DNA from: Phlebiopsis flavidoalba
Lineage: Eukaryota > Basidiomycota > Agaricomycetes > Polyporales > Phanerochaetaceae
DNA: 64,000 nt
NCBI GenBank assembly: GCA_035772785.1
Contig: JAOCPU010000048.1
Location: forward strand, 186,001-250,000
Direction: 5' to 3'
The notes under the pieces were generated by a model that saw only the letters and a program-made list of their open reading frames with translations, was not told the origin of the DNA and made no database searches. Positions 1 through 11,119 of the stretch are shown in pieces; within the stretch, counting starts at the first letter, position 1, and every line of letters begins with the position of its first letter. Made by a program: the position numbers and the translations under genes.

Positions 1-810
1 AGCTGGCTGTCAAGCCTGAAATAAATAGAATTGTAGACGTCATTATCCCCAGTCAGGCCTCCTGTGTGACATGCTGCCGATACAGGACAAGGCACCACTC
101 AAGTAGAGTTTGGATGGACGATTTGAGTGATGCACAACCTCAATAGGTGGCCCTTGCCGGGGTTAGAAATCATACACGTTTAATTATCTTTTGAGACCCT
201 AGCTAGGGATGGCGATCGAAAGACTACGGCGACAGTTTGAACCTTGCACTTGTGAGCTGGCGATTCCGTCGCGTCGGGCCTCTATGTTTACGCAGAACGG
301 CACGAAACGGAATTGCCATAGAGACGGGATCCGGGAGAGTGCCGGCTAGAGCGAAAGTTATGTCTCGTTCAATGGGAAGAGCGGAGAAGTTTGCGGACAT
401 GCGCTTGCTGTCAAACTCCGTGTGTGAGTCTCGTTAGAGCTATTCTTATGTTCGTTATTTTAGCAAAGTGTCTCGGTCGCAGCGTACAGGATAAATTCGA
501 GAACGCTGGTGGGCTGTATGTCGGGCCGTATGGACATGTCGGGGAGGAGGAGGATGATGTTTCGGACGAGGAGCGACTGTGCGAGGTCTAGTTCGATGCC
601 TGCCTGAGGGCAAGGGGTGATCGAGATCTAAATCTGATGGTGGTCCTTGTGGCGACCATCAACGGCGCTCTCGAGTCTCGGGTCGGATACCAGACTCCCA
701 AGTCAAACAAGAGCTTCAAAACGGCAGCCTCAGGGTCTCCCAAAATCTTGACTATCAACGGTGCGCTCAACCTTACTATAAAGCCATTTCCAGCCTCAAC
801 AACAATGCCC
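1..810. other. Stretch without a recognised gene
   Basis: I see only short unsupported reading frames here. None has a recognisable domain, and no splice-joined product could be built. It is probably the intergenic region upstream of the DUF1996 gene. Confidence 0.5.
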
Positions 811-960
811 AAACTTCCCTCCCTTCTCCTCCCCCTTCTCCTTCCCTCCCTTCTCGGTGGTCGGTTCGTCGGCCTGACCTTCCTCTACTGGTTCTTCTCC
901 ACCTCTCACTGTCGTTCCTGACATCATCTGACCCACTGTCTCTCCCTTTACTCTCATTTC
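811..960 (+). promoter_or_regulatory. Pyrimidine-rich promoter or 5' leader of the DUF1996 gene
   Basis: A long CT tract (mainly 814-858, continuing intermittently to 960) lies directly before the ATG at 972. CT-rich blocks just upstream of the start are common in well-expressed filamentous fungal genes. I see no convincing TATA box, so the assignment rests on composition and position only. Confidence 0.45.
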
Positions 961-971
961 ACGGCCCAAAC

Positions 972-3673
972 ATGGTCTTTGCAAAGGTGTCAGCCGCACT
1001 TGCGTTTGCCGCAATTTCTGCGGCTCCTCTGGCCAGTGCCAGTAGCCACTTCATTATGGGCGTGTCTTAAGCCTATCGCCTACGAACGGCTCGACCCTAT
1101 TGTCAACCAGGGCGTTGTAAGTATCATTGTTTGATTCCTCCTGCGACGCATCATCCTGAAAACTGCTCGTTGACAGGTCAGCTCCCATCTTCACGCGTTC
1201 ATGGGAGCCAACAACGTGAATGCAAACTCGAACTACGATTCGATTCGTAACGCCGAGTGCACTTCCGTGCCTTTCCAGAATGTTGACAAGTCTGTCTACT
1301 GGGCTGTAAGTGCATAAATGGGTCTCTGGCGGCACGATCAAACTCTAACACAATTATTAGCCCCCGGGTTTTGTACCAGAACCAGTCGACGAACCAGTTC
1401 ACGATCATGCCTCCGTCGTTTAACATTTACTACTTCTTCGACCGTAACGGTCCCGGAGAGACGGTCCACGCTTTCCCTCAGGGCTTGAGGGTATGTGCTT
1501 TGCAGGAACTTACTGCAGCCATCTGAAATTAATTTTCTTGATAGATGGTTGCCGGAAACCCCATGCGCACCACTTACAACGCTTCCAACTTCGCCGACCA
1601 GGCCGTTAGCTTTGTTTGCCTCGGTAAGGAACTCGCGCAGATCATTCGATATATGCGCTCATTTCTGCGTCCAGACTACAGCGGTGCTGTTTCCAACGAC
1701 CCGGCCTACGCAGAGCGCAAGGATATCAACTTCCCTGACATCAACAAGTGCAAGGACGGTATCCGCTACCAGATCTTCTTCCCTCAGTGCTGGGATGGTG
1801 TCAACCTCGACAGTGCCGACCATAAGTCGCACATGGCGTACCCGGTTGACAACTACAACGGTGGATCTTGCCCCTCCAGCCACCCTGTCCACACTGTCGC
1901 GATCTTCTACGAGCAGCTCGTTCCTGTCAGCGCCTACCCCCACTGGGGCCCCAACGCCTACGTCCTGTCGACCGGTGACCCGAACGGCCTGAGCTACCAC
2001 GCCGACTTCATGATGGGCTGGGGACGCCTCGGTGCTGCAGGACGCCGTCGACAACTGCCACAACATGAACGGCGACATCAACGCGTGCCAGGTTCTCGCG
2101 CCGTACATCAACCAGAACGAGGCCTCCGCCTGCACCCTCGACTCGCCAGATCGTCAACGAGCCCGTCGGCTACAACGCGCCCATCTCCGCGCTCCCCGGC
2201 TGCAACTGTTCCCCACCGCCTTACCGGACCGACTTCTCGACCCCCGCCGACGTGCAACGGCCCCGCCGCCCCCGGCTTCGTCGACGCCTCCGCTCCCCTT
2301 AGGCGCCCGGGCTGGACTGACGTCGGATGCATCGCGGAACACCGGGAGGGCACGAACGGCCCGCGCGCTCAACGGCGCCTCGATGACCTCGTCCAACATG
2401 ACCGCCAACGTCTGCGGCGGGTTTTCTGCGCGGGCAAGGGTTTCAAGTACGCTGGCAATCGAGTTCGGTGACGTGAGTCTATACCCGCCAATCTCACTCA
2501 CCCTCACAAAGGAGGAACTTTCCACTGATAAGGTTCCCATGGCTTTCCTTTTCCCGCCCACGCCAGGGAATGCTACTGGCGCGGCAACTCGATTTCTCTA
2601 AACGGGCGCGACAGCTGTGCACCCCCGTCAACTGTGTACGAGTGCATCGTCTCGAGTCTGTGTCCGTGAAACTGTGAGTTGCATCTTTTTTTTTCGTGCG
2701 ACTGCTTGTTCGTGGCGTGCCTAGGAGGCTTGATTGATCGATCTGCGTTAAACTAGCCATCTCTACAGAGAAAGTGTGGCGGCTGCACCTCAGCGACTCG
2801 AGCCTCCTCAAAGTCGGGGCGGCTGGCGCGGTGCCCGGGGGCCTCTGGCCAATGCAGCGCGAAGGCGTGCAGCTCGTCAGGCGGTTGCGCAGGCTACCAG
2901 CTCCGCCGCCGCCACCTCGTCTGTTGTCGCTGTCCGTCGCTCCTTCCTCGGCTGCGCGCCGCCACTGTTCGTCTGCCGTCTCCGCCTCCAAGTCGTCCGC
3001 CTCCGTCGTGCCCCAACGAGCACCAAAGTCCCAGGTTTCTCGCTGCAAACCCGACGGTCGTCCAAGGCGGCCACCGTTACCTGGCCCGTCGTTCAGCCCC
3101 AGCCCCAGCGCCGTCTCTGGCAGCTCGTCTGGCTCGAACAGCACCGCCATCAAGGCCGGTCACCTGGGCCCCGGCTGGCTGTGTGCAGGACGGCGGCGCC
3201 CGCGCTCTCATTAACCGGGGCCACATCCTCTTCACGAGCAAGTCCATGACCCAGGAGATGTGCCAGCAGGAGTGCCAGAAGTGCCAAGCAGGGCGTTTCA
3301 CGCTCGCCGGACGCTGTTCGGTCGTAATACAGCACCGAATGCTACTGTAAGTCCCCCACAGCCCACATAGTCTCCGAGTAGACGCTGACAAGCTTCCGTA
3401 GGCGGCAACTCCTTCGCCAACGGCCTCCTGGCCAGCAGGTCAACTCGGGCCCCGCATGCTACATGACCTGCGCCGGCGCGCCGAACGAGCGGTGCGGCGG
3501 CTCGTGGACAACTGAACGTCTTCAAGTTCACGCCCGCCCCCAGCAAGCGCTCCAAGCACTTTTGGGGCGCAACCACCAACCAGCTGCGCTCAGCACACTT
3601 CTATGGCGTTCTAGGTTGTGTGCGTCATCCCTGCTGGGCCGTGGCCTCACTGCGCCTGCTCTTGGACCAGTAA
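972..3673 (+). CDS. Secreted DUF1996 protein with two C-terminal WSC domains
   Basis: The ATG at 972 opens a signal peptide (MVFAKVSAALAFAAISAAPL, then ASA). The DUF1996 domain follows, with RLDPIVNQGV at about 1090, VSSHLHAFMGANN after an intron at about 1117-1177, FTIMPPSFNIYYFFDRNG, and the hallmark CKDGIRYQIFFPQCWDG and YPVDNYNGGSCPSSHPVHT between 1750 and 1900. Further introns are visible at about 1306-1360, 1491-1544 and 1625-1675. After about 2330 comes a first WSC module (ALNGASMTSSNMTANVCGGF, then GFKYAG), a Ser/Ala/Pro-rich linker (about 2870-3140), and a second WSC module (SMTQEMCQQECQK at about 3245, GNSFANGLLAS at 3411, CAGAPNERCGGSW at 3475). WSC modules bind carbohydrate, so an extracellular or wall-associated role is inferred; DUF1996 has no established reaction. 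Exons jump frame several times, and the stop near 3671 is uncertain. Confidence 0.9.
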
Positions 3674-6600
3674 CTTCCATTCTCGGAAGGGGGAACTCTC
3701 TCACTCTCTCAGTCGCATGGAAGCGCATATCGAACACGTTTTCGGTTTCTCTCTCGTCTCACGACTCGCCGCCGTTGGCCACGCACAGAGTACCTTCCCA
3801 TACCCCCTGGACTGGACAAGATCGCACGCCGCGCGGCGGACGACCCGCCTCTTTCCTATCCGGATATAAAGAAAAACCACACACCCCGCGCTTATCTACT
3901 GCGATCTCTGGCGCACGTCCACAGCCTGCCCGAACCGCCTTTCCTCCTCTCAGTTTTCGTGTGCTTTCCGTAGGTGACTTTGTCATCGCTCTGTGAGTTG
4001 CGGTGAAAGCAGCTGTGTCCATGTCGAATTGTCGGGCTCCGGTGATTGGTGCTAGGGTGGACTTTGTAGGTCGACTCTAGAGTTATTGAGTTCAGAAAAT
4101 ATCAAAGGGAATTTGAAGTTGAATTTGATTGCTTGGTGTGAGTTCACAGCTTGCGTTTTTGATACGCTGTCTTGATAAGGTAATTAAAAAGAAAACGCGA
4201 CCCCAGAAGGCACCCACTCCCTCTAGTCGGCTGAGCAGCAATAGTGCCAGACGCCGAGCCCAGACACATCAAACACAGACATATCGGAGCCAAAGGATTA
4301 TTCGAAGATTGAATCAAATCGCAAGGTAGGAAGCACGTGTGGGCTTGATCAAAAGTGAGCGGCGGATACTGAGGTCGAACAGCAGTCGCGGATCGCTGAA
4401 TCGCTTGGCGCTCGGGGGCAGGTCGGCCGACCCAACTGGATTTAATAAGACACGGTGAGGCTGGGCAGTGACGGAATATTCGAGTGGGGACGCTAGCGCT
4501 AAAATTTACACAGTGGATTTTCAATGCTAAGCGCGAAATGCTCCCAACAGAGGGATAAATGCTGGGACCTAAAAAAACGTTGACCGTCACGGTTCCCGGC
4601 TACCACATCGCCCAGGGCTTTTCGACCAGTGCCACAAAATGGGATCTACAAACAGTGGATAATATAATCATCAATCTGACGTGTGTCAGATTAGCACACC
4701 GTTTCCGAGTACCAATTAATTCGTGACACATGACATACACCCATCAGGGGCAACCATCAGCGTCATCATCAATATTCGCATGCGCCCCAACAATACCCGC
4801 CATTCGAGGCCGCACTCGGTTGTAAGCTCCTCTGGTCCCTGGCATGGTTGCCCAGAGCCTTCGTGTCAAATAAAACACGGTCGTCGTCATGCCTACAACT
4901 TTTACTTAATCATCCCCCCATATATCCGCCCACGGTCTCAAAGTTCGTTCCGGCGCAGAGTCATGTACGCCTTAGCGAGATGTCGTGGCTCCGGTGATGG
5001 GCGCAATCTCGGATTGTAGGACCGGAGTAGCGAGAGGCTAAAGAGAAGTGCAGGACAATTACCCTCGTGTCGCGTTCCTGAGGCCAAAGACCCGCTCAGA
5101 GAGTCTCACTTTGTGCTCCTCCACCCATAGCTTGCTTTGGGAGCAGGCACGGCTGTGCTGCATGGTTCCAACAACCTCCGTCAAGTCTATCAGAGCTAAG
5201 ACAATCTGCAGCATTCCTGGCAGCAATGCACTGCGCATTAGAGGTGATGATCGGTCAACCTGCTGAGGTGTTGATAAGAGTTTGGTTTGGGAGCCTACAA
5301 TGCCCACCGAGTCAGCTTGCCATGAAACCATGCTGTCCCGCGTAATGCGGGCAGCCTCTTTACTGAGGATTCAACGTTGAGCAAGCAAAACTGTAGCGGA
5401 ATCGGTGAAAGTCTGGCTTCCCATATCCAGGTTTATTCGAGCATCACAATCGCTGAGACTCCACGGGAGGCGGATCCTGTGGATCGAGTCCTCCGGATAT
5501 CTTCTCGATGTGTACAGAGGACCGTTTTTCCTCATTATCGCGACTTTTTAATCATGAAGAATCCTGGTATTGATTCGGCCCACATCTACACTCAAAGACA
5601 CGCACGATGTCCTCTTCCAACCGTAATGTTCGTTTTAGATGACCTGTACTTTGGCTATAGGACCCTTAGTACTACCTGTGCGCTGGTATAGGGGAGTACG
5701 CCTTTGCATAACATCCTGCCGTCCAGCATAGCCCACAGGCCCCATCATAATCGCGCGTAGGCTATTACTGCCTATAGAGAGCGAAAACGTCTCGAAAACG
5801 ATTCGAGACGGTTATCCCTACGCTTCTCCACGACTCCTCGACGGCCTGAGGACATTGGCGAAGAATAAGGAAGGTAGACACTGCTACTGGAGAATACTTG
5901 GGCTGGTGGTTAGAAGCTATCGTCATCGCGCGATTTGTACGGTGGAGAACTAGTTTTTGACTTCATAGTTCGAATTGACTGCTAAGGGAGGATAGATTGT
6001 GCCGCATTGTCCGTTTGAGAACGTATGTAGTTTTTGAGAAGAAGGGAATACACACGGAGCTGAAAGTTTCAATTCCGCATCCTAAGCCTGCCTTGTAAGT
6101 GGTTTCGCTATCTATACTTGTTCAGAGTGTGCTGTAATATTATGTCGTGTCGTCGCAACAGTGTGAAGCAGTAGGCATTCGAGCGATCAGACAATCAGTG
6201 TACTCGGCTACTTCAGCTTGTCAGAGAGTGGGCTATCCGAATTTGCGATGAAGATGCATCTATGAGCCTCCATGCCTGAATCTGAGTGAAGGATGTGGCT
6301 AGGAGACCGAGAAGGAGCGTCCGGCGTGTCCGTGATTCTCTTGTCGGTGATCAATCGTGAGATTCAAAATCAGAGACATACCTGCCTCTTATGTTATGAA
6401 TTTCCCTCATTGCGGACATTGCGAAATTGCATGCGTGCTCTACAAGCTTTCGTAATCCTGATATTCAAGTCCTGAATGTGGCCTCTGGGGCGCTGCGATC
6501 TTGCGCGTGGACGCCTGGTCTCCCAAAGTTGCCGTTCGGGGTCGTGAAAGGTCAAATCTCGCCTAAAAATTACATGTGTCGATGCGTAAGACAGGTATGA

Positions 6601-8918
6601 TTTGAACTTATCGAGAAGGGGACTTTGTGAAGCCCCAGTACTACAATGGCGCAGGAACACCAACATCATCACAATAGTGGACCCGCAAATAGAAAATACA
6701 TCAAACAGCGGCGAAGAGCTCTCCCGACGTTCGTGAACCCTTTCGCATAGGTAGATACCGACAGAGGCAGAAGACCAGGCGACTGACATTGCCATCACAC
6801 CATCAACCTCACTCGACCAGCCAGCCCCAGTATGTCATCAACATCACCCGTTAACATATGCTCGAATACACAGAGCGCGGTTGCACACAGGGCTCTTGAT
6901 TCCTGGTACATAGGGATCGGTCTTACACTGACATTGCGTAGAGAAGGGAGTGTGGTGAGAGTACAGCGTGCACATGCCGATAGAGGGTCTTCGGGGCTGA
7001 CGGGTCCGGCGAAAGACTATGACTACATGTTTGAAACCCGGAAGCAGCGGGCTTGTGACGTGATGGGACGGAGCAAGGCCAGGTGAGCTGTGCAATAAGC
7101 TGCGAAACGAATCGCTATCCCTCCGACCAAAGATAGGCGGCGCGAGAGTGGGTGCCTCTCGTTCGCCTCGACCCACGACTGATTTGGGAGCAGGCAAACG
7201 TTTGAAATCGGCGTCAATGCACGCGTACAGCTCATCCAGGCAGGATAGTTGTCAGCATTCCGGGCGCGATGCATTTGCAGTAGGTGGCAGAAGATATTGT
7301 GCGGCTGGTTTCGGCTGGCATGTCAGATGAAGAGCTTAGTGCTGATTAAGTGTTTTTGGCAGATAGCTGCCATTCTGCGCCTGCCATTGTGCCAAAGCGG
7401 CAGTTGCCCTAGGCATAACTCGAAGGGCTTGGCAGATATCGGCGAAAGTTCGGGCGTCTATCCAGAAAATATACCATTTGAGGGGTATATTGTGCTTTTG
7501 GGGCTTTTGCCACATATTTTTGGGCTAATTCTAGCATCAACTCCACTTGCGCCCAAGACCGCCCACGAAACCGCAGACTCACGCCGAAAGAATTCTGCGT
7601 GTGCGATTACACCAAAGACTCTCCGCGAAGCGATGTTCCTACCTCTGTCTGTGTCCGAGATATGACACAATGGCTGCTCCAAAAAGGTAAGGACACATCA
7701 ATTAGATCCCAAAAGCATAAACGCAACCACAAGCATAAAAGAAATGTATTTAGCTACTCACTTAACGCGCTCGGAAATTCGCCGCTTTCTGCCACCCATG
7801 GGCAACGTGCCGTTGTGGGACCGGAGGATTCTGCCCGGCACGAAATACTGTCAAATAATTCTGCCCATCAACACTGAGTGCTGATACTCTATAATTAAAC
7901 CCTGGTCAGACTTACATGCGGCCATTGATGTAGAGGATATCATCGGGGGAGCTCTTACCGCTCTTCACGTCGGCCGATAAAGGTGGCGGACATCTTTTGC
8001 AAAGTTCTAGCGCCCCACTAGGCTTTTCGCAGTCGAAGAATGTCGTCAAATTCCCATGGGAGGCAAATACCTCTGGACCGAATCCCCGGAACGTTTCTCA
8101 TGTTACACGAGGGCTAACTTCCTCTGCTGTGCGCTAAGATTCACGACCCATCATGAGAGCTCTGTCTGGGCCGGTCCTCATTAATACACTTACAATATCC
8201 TTCCAGCCGTAGTGCTCTTTCAAGATTTTTTCTTGCTCCAGAAAGTAATAATGGAGCTCGGGTATAAATATGCCGAGACGAGTTCCACCTCGTAACGGGC
8301 CTTTTCGTCCTGTGCGGATTTTGCCTAGGCAGACCCCATGACGAGCGGTCCGCCCTGGAACATAACTGCCGGCTCTCCATAGCCAAACTCATCTACAACT
8401 TGAAAGGGCCAGAAATCCATTTTGGCCAGTTGAGCTAACGGCAAATTGTGCGAAAGGATGGGGGCAAGGACAAAAGTCGAATCGTGCCCGTGTGCGGAAG
8501 GGGCTGATATACTTATGAATTTAGAAATGTATAGCTGTGACGTTTAAGGTTTGACGGTTAATGGGGGGAGTTTTGGGAATAGGGAAGACTCTAAACCTTT
8601 GGGAACAGGGGAAGAATATACTAAATTTTCGCCACACTCCAAACTTTTTTTCCAACGTTATTGCACTACGTGGGATTCTATCTAACAAGGAGAACACAGC
8701 TACCAGGATTCAGGCAAAGATAAAAGATTCATCTTTGCTGCAAATTCTTGCGATGAGCGAGATGTCATGGTGCGGTGGGTGAGTGTAAATGTCTTCGGCA
8801 TTTACCGCGACGCGATTTAAGTTGATGGGATCTGGAGCTTGTACACGCCGGGATCTCATTCAGCTCGTTCACGGGGTTTCATCATCGTGGTCGTACAAGC
8901 ATACTTATATCTGTTCTG
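3674..8918. other. Long stretch without a recognised gene
   Basis: About 5 kb on both strands yields only short frames with no recognisable domain. Two segments (about 5085-5260 and 7130-7310) share spaced identities and may be relics of one family; they are described in the findings. A perfect short hairpin lies at 5788-5810. Ancient gene remnants beyond recognition cannot be excluded. Confidence 0.5.
5788..5810. repeat. Perfect inverted repeat (9-bp arms, 5-nt loop)
   Basis: CGTCTCGAA (5788-5796) is followed by a 5-base loop and the exact reverse complement TTCGAGACG (5802-5810). It could form a small hairpin or act as a palindromic protein-binding site. No gene is recognisable on either side, so no function can be assigned. 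Confidence 0.6.
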
Positions 8919-9020
8919 TAGGTCTTCAAAGGCCCATGTTTAGGTCTTCAAAGGCGGGGCATGTTTAGGTCTTCAAAGGCCCATGTTTAGGTCTTCAAAG
9001 GCCCATGTTTAGGTCTTCAA
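8919..9020. repeat. 22-bp minisatellite, about 4.5 copies
   Basis: The unit TAGGTCTTCAAAGGCCCATG plus TT is repeated head to tail. Copies start at 8919, 8941 (3-bp longer variant with GGCGGGGC), 8966 and 8988, and there is a truncated copy from 9010. Copies 1, 3 and 4 are identical. It ends about 470 bp before the aldo/keto reductase ATG, so it could be upstream regulatory DNA, but simple slippage expansion is equally likely. There are no unique spacers, so it is not a CRISPR array. Confidence 0.9.
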
Positions 9021-9364
9021 TTTTTACCAATTAATTATTACGTTCTCAGGCCTGGACCTCTACCGCGTTCGAGAAGCCTGTTTTACTCATATCACGATGC
9101 AAGGACCATGCCGACGCCGTGCCAGTGCGTTAGACAGACATTATCCAAACTCGCCGAGGAGGAGATCTTCATGTAACGTGCATTGCGTTGCATAACGTTG
9201 ATCTACCCTGATTTACTTTTATTAGTCATGTTGACAGACAAATCGGCACGCAGATACTCATTCAGGGCCGCGCCCGTATGTTCCCAAGGGTCGTCCAAGA
9301 CACCAAAACACCCAAACCAGCGTAGCCGTCTGCCGCACCAACGCGTCACGTCTTATCCAGCGCT

Positions 9365-9400
9365 CGGCGCATATAAAACTCTCTGATATATATAGACTTC
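9365..9400 (+). promoter_or_regulatory. TATA-like core promoter of the aldo/keto reductase
   Basis: CGCATATAAAACTC at about 9367 and TGATATATATAGAC at about 9384 lie roughly 90-125 bp upstream of the ATG at 9491. Between them and the start is a CT/CA-rich leader ending in CACAAAAATG, a favourable fungal start context. The spacing supports a TATA-dependent promoter. Confidence 0.55.
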
Positions 9401-9490
9401 AGAGCGCACCACAAGACATGCACTAGCTCAGCTGCTAGATAGACCAAGTCTGGTACAGACTACAGCCTCCATCTCTCACATCGCACAAAA

Positions 9491-11119
9491 ATGTTGCTCT
9501 CTACGCGTAAGATCGGCTCGACGGACGTCAGCGCCATCGGGTTTTTGGCGGCACAAGTTTGTCTGGGGCGTACGGTCCCGTACAGCCTGATGAAGAGCGT
9601 TTCAAGGTTTGGTTTTGCTACGCGCTCATGCACGTTTGATGGCTCATCAAGTTGGGTTCGCCACAGTTTCTCTGGACGCCCCAACTGTCACATGCGAGCG
9701 GATGTCCGTTTTTCTGGGGATAGCGGCGGATAAGTACGGCGACAGTGAGGACCTACCTGGGCAACATGGTAGTGCGCTTTCATTTGCGGATCCGGATCAC
9801 CCGAATTTTACGCGGCGTGCAGGTTCAAACTGACGGGGAAAGCGCGACGCACACATTTTCCTCGCGACGAAGTTCAGGGTTTGCCCACAATAGGACGCCG
9901 ATATGCGGCTTTGGGTGTCAATGGGACTCCCGAGCATGTGCGAGAGGCGATCTGACAATTTCGCTGCGGAGGCTTAGGAGTGGGCTGTATTGATCTGTGG
10001 TATCCTGCGCATCGGTGAGCACACTCGCAATCAATGTCCTAGAGCACGGAACTTACTACCCCATCACGTAAGGGCCCGATCCGAGTGTACTCCTAATCGA
10101 GGTGCGACACTAGTTGCACAAGGATATGAGTAGTGATCTGGCAGTGGATCTTCACATTTTACACTAAAAAAGAAGTACAGATCGGCGTCACGATGAGGCT
10201 TTGAAGTAGTCAAGTGTTAAACCCCATTCCTATTGATCCACAACCATCGCTTACCACACTCACGAACGTTCCTCTCCTAGCTGGTGGCTCAAGGCAAAGC
10301 CAAATGTACCTAATCGGCGCATCTCCGGAGTAGTTTCCGCCTCAACCCTCCCGAACGAGCACCAGTATCGCAATCGATGCCACACCCAACTCGAACAGAC
10401 AGACACAATTCGAACATACGCAGCCTTCACGCTCAGGACATCGATGTACACGATTCAGGAGATTAGTTCGATATACATGGCAAAGAGCTCAGGAAAACTC
10501 GTCACCTTAGTGGGGTAGCCAGCCCGACTGGTACGGTGGTTCTTACTTCAACCGGCACATTCGCTGCCGTCGCCTTTCTTACTACACATTACCGGGAAAC
10601 AGAACATGACGAGCCGGAGACGACAGACGAGCACCGGCGGATCTCAGTTCGACCCCGGGGGATGTCCGCAAAACAAGGCACCGTGCACCCTTTCCCGCGG
10701 TTCCAGCGAGTGATGTTCCAGCCGGTAATAATCACTATTGTGGTAAGGGGAAGCTTGTCCAGTGCCTCGACGGCGTCTGTCCAGGGTGGAGTGCACTGCC
10801 ACGACGCGAGCGCGGCACAGGTTGCGCTTGCGTGGGCTGCTTGCGCCGGTCGGATAATGTAATCCCGATCCCGAGTACGCGACTAAACTTGCGTCGTGTT
10901 GTCACTGAGTTTCCGGTTGTGGCGGTCGCCATGTGCTAAATGATTTTGTAGAACAGCGCTCGAGGAGAACATGGTGCGCCTGCAGAGTGTGCATATCTCG
11001 GAGGAGGAAGAGAATGGCAATCCGCGGGGGCTGCTGAGGGTTTTGCTTATGTTCCGTTCCAACGCTGGGTCGCTCTTGCTGCAATGGAGTTTCTAGAGAC
11101 TCCGGAGTTGAGACAGTGA
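9491..11119 (+). CDS. Aldo/keto reductase (AKR family), frame-disrupted
   Basis: This is an NADP(H)-dependent oxidoreductase of the AKR fold. The start reads LSTRKIGSTDVSAIGF, the typical first strand, followed by AYGPVQPDEERFKV-like codons. DKYGDSED at about 9729 carries the YG..E motif with the catalytic tyrosine. LATKF at about 9865 carries the catalytic lysine, then GVNGTPEHVREA and SLRRLGVGCIDLWYPAHR-like codons follow to 10010. The C-terminal half is recognisable from SAAQVALAW (about 10809), VIPIPSTR (about 10857), EENMV...ISEEEE (about 10963-11010) and a terminal LETPELRQ before TGA at 11117. The section 10020-10780 is poorly preserved and probably includes introns. Frame changes are frequent. 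The substrate is unknown; relatives act on small aldehydes and ketones or aryl-alcohol intermediates. It is the most degraded of the recognised genes, so it may be a pseudogene. Confidence 0.82.

Noticed and set aside
8919..9020. CRISPR-like repeats
   Set aside because: The units are directly tandem with no unique spacers, in a eukaryotic genome.
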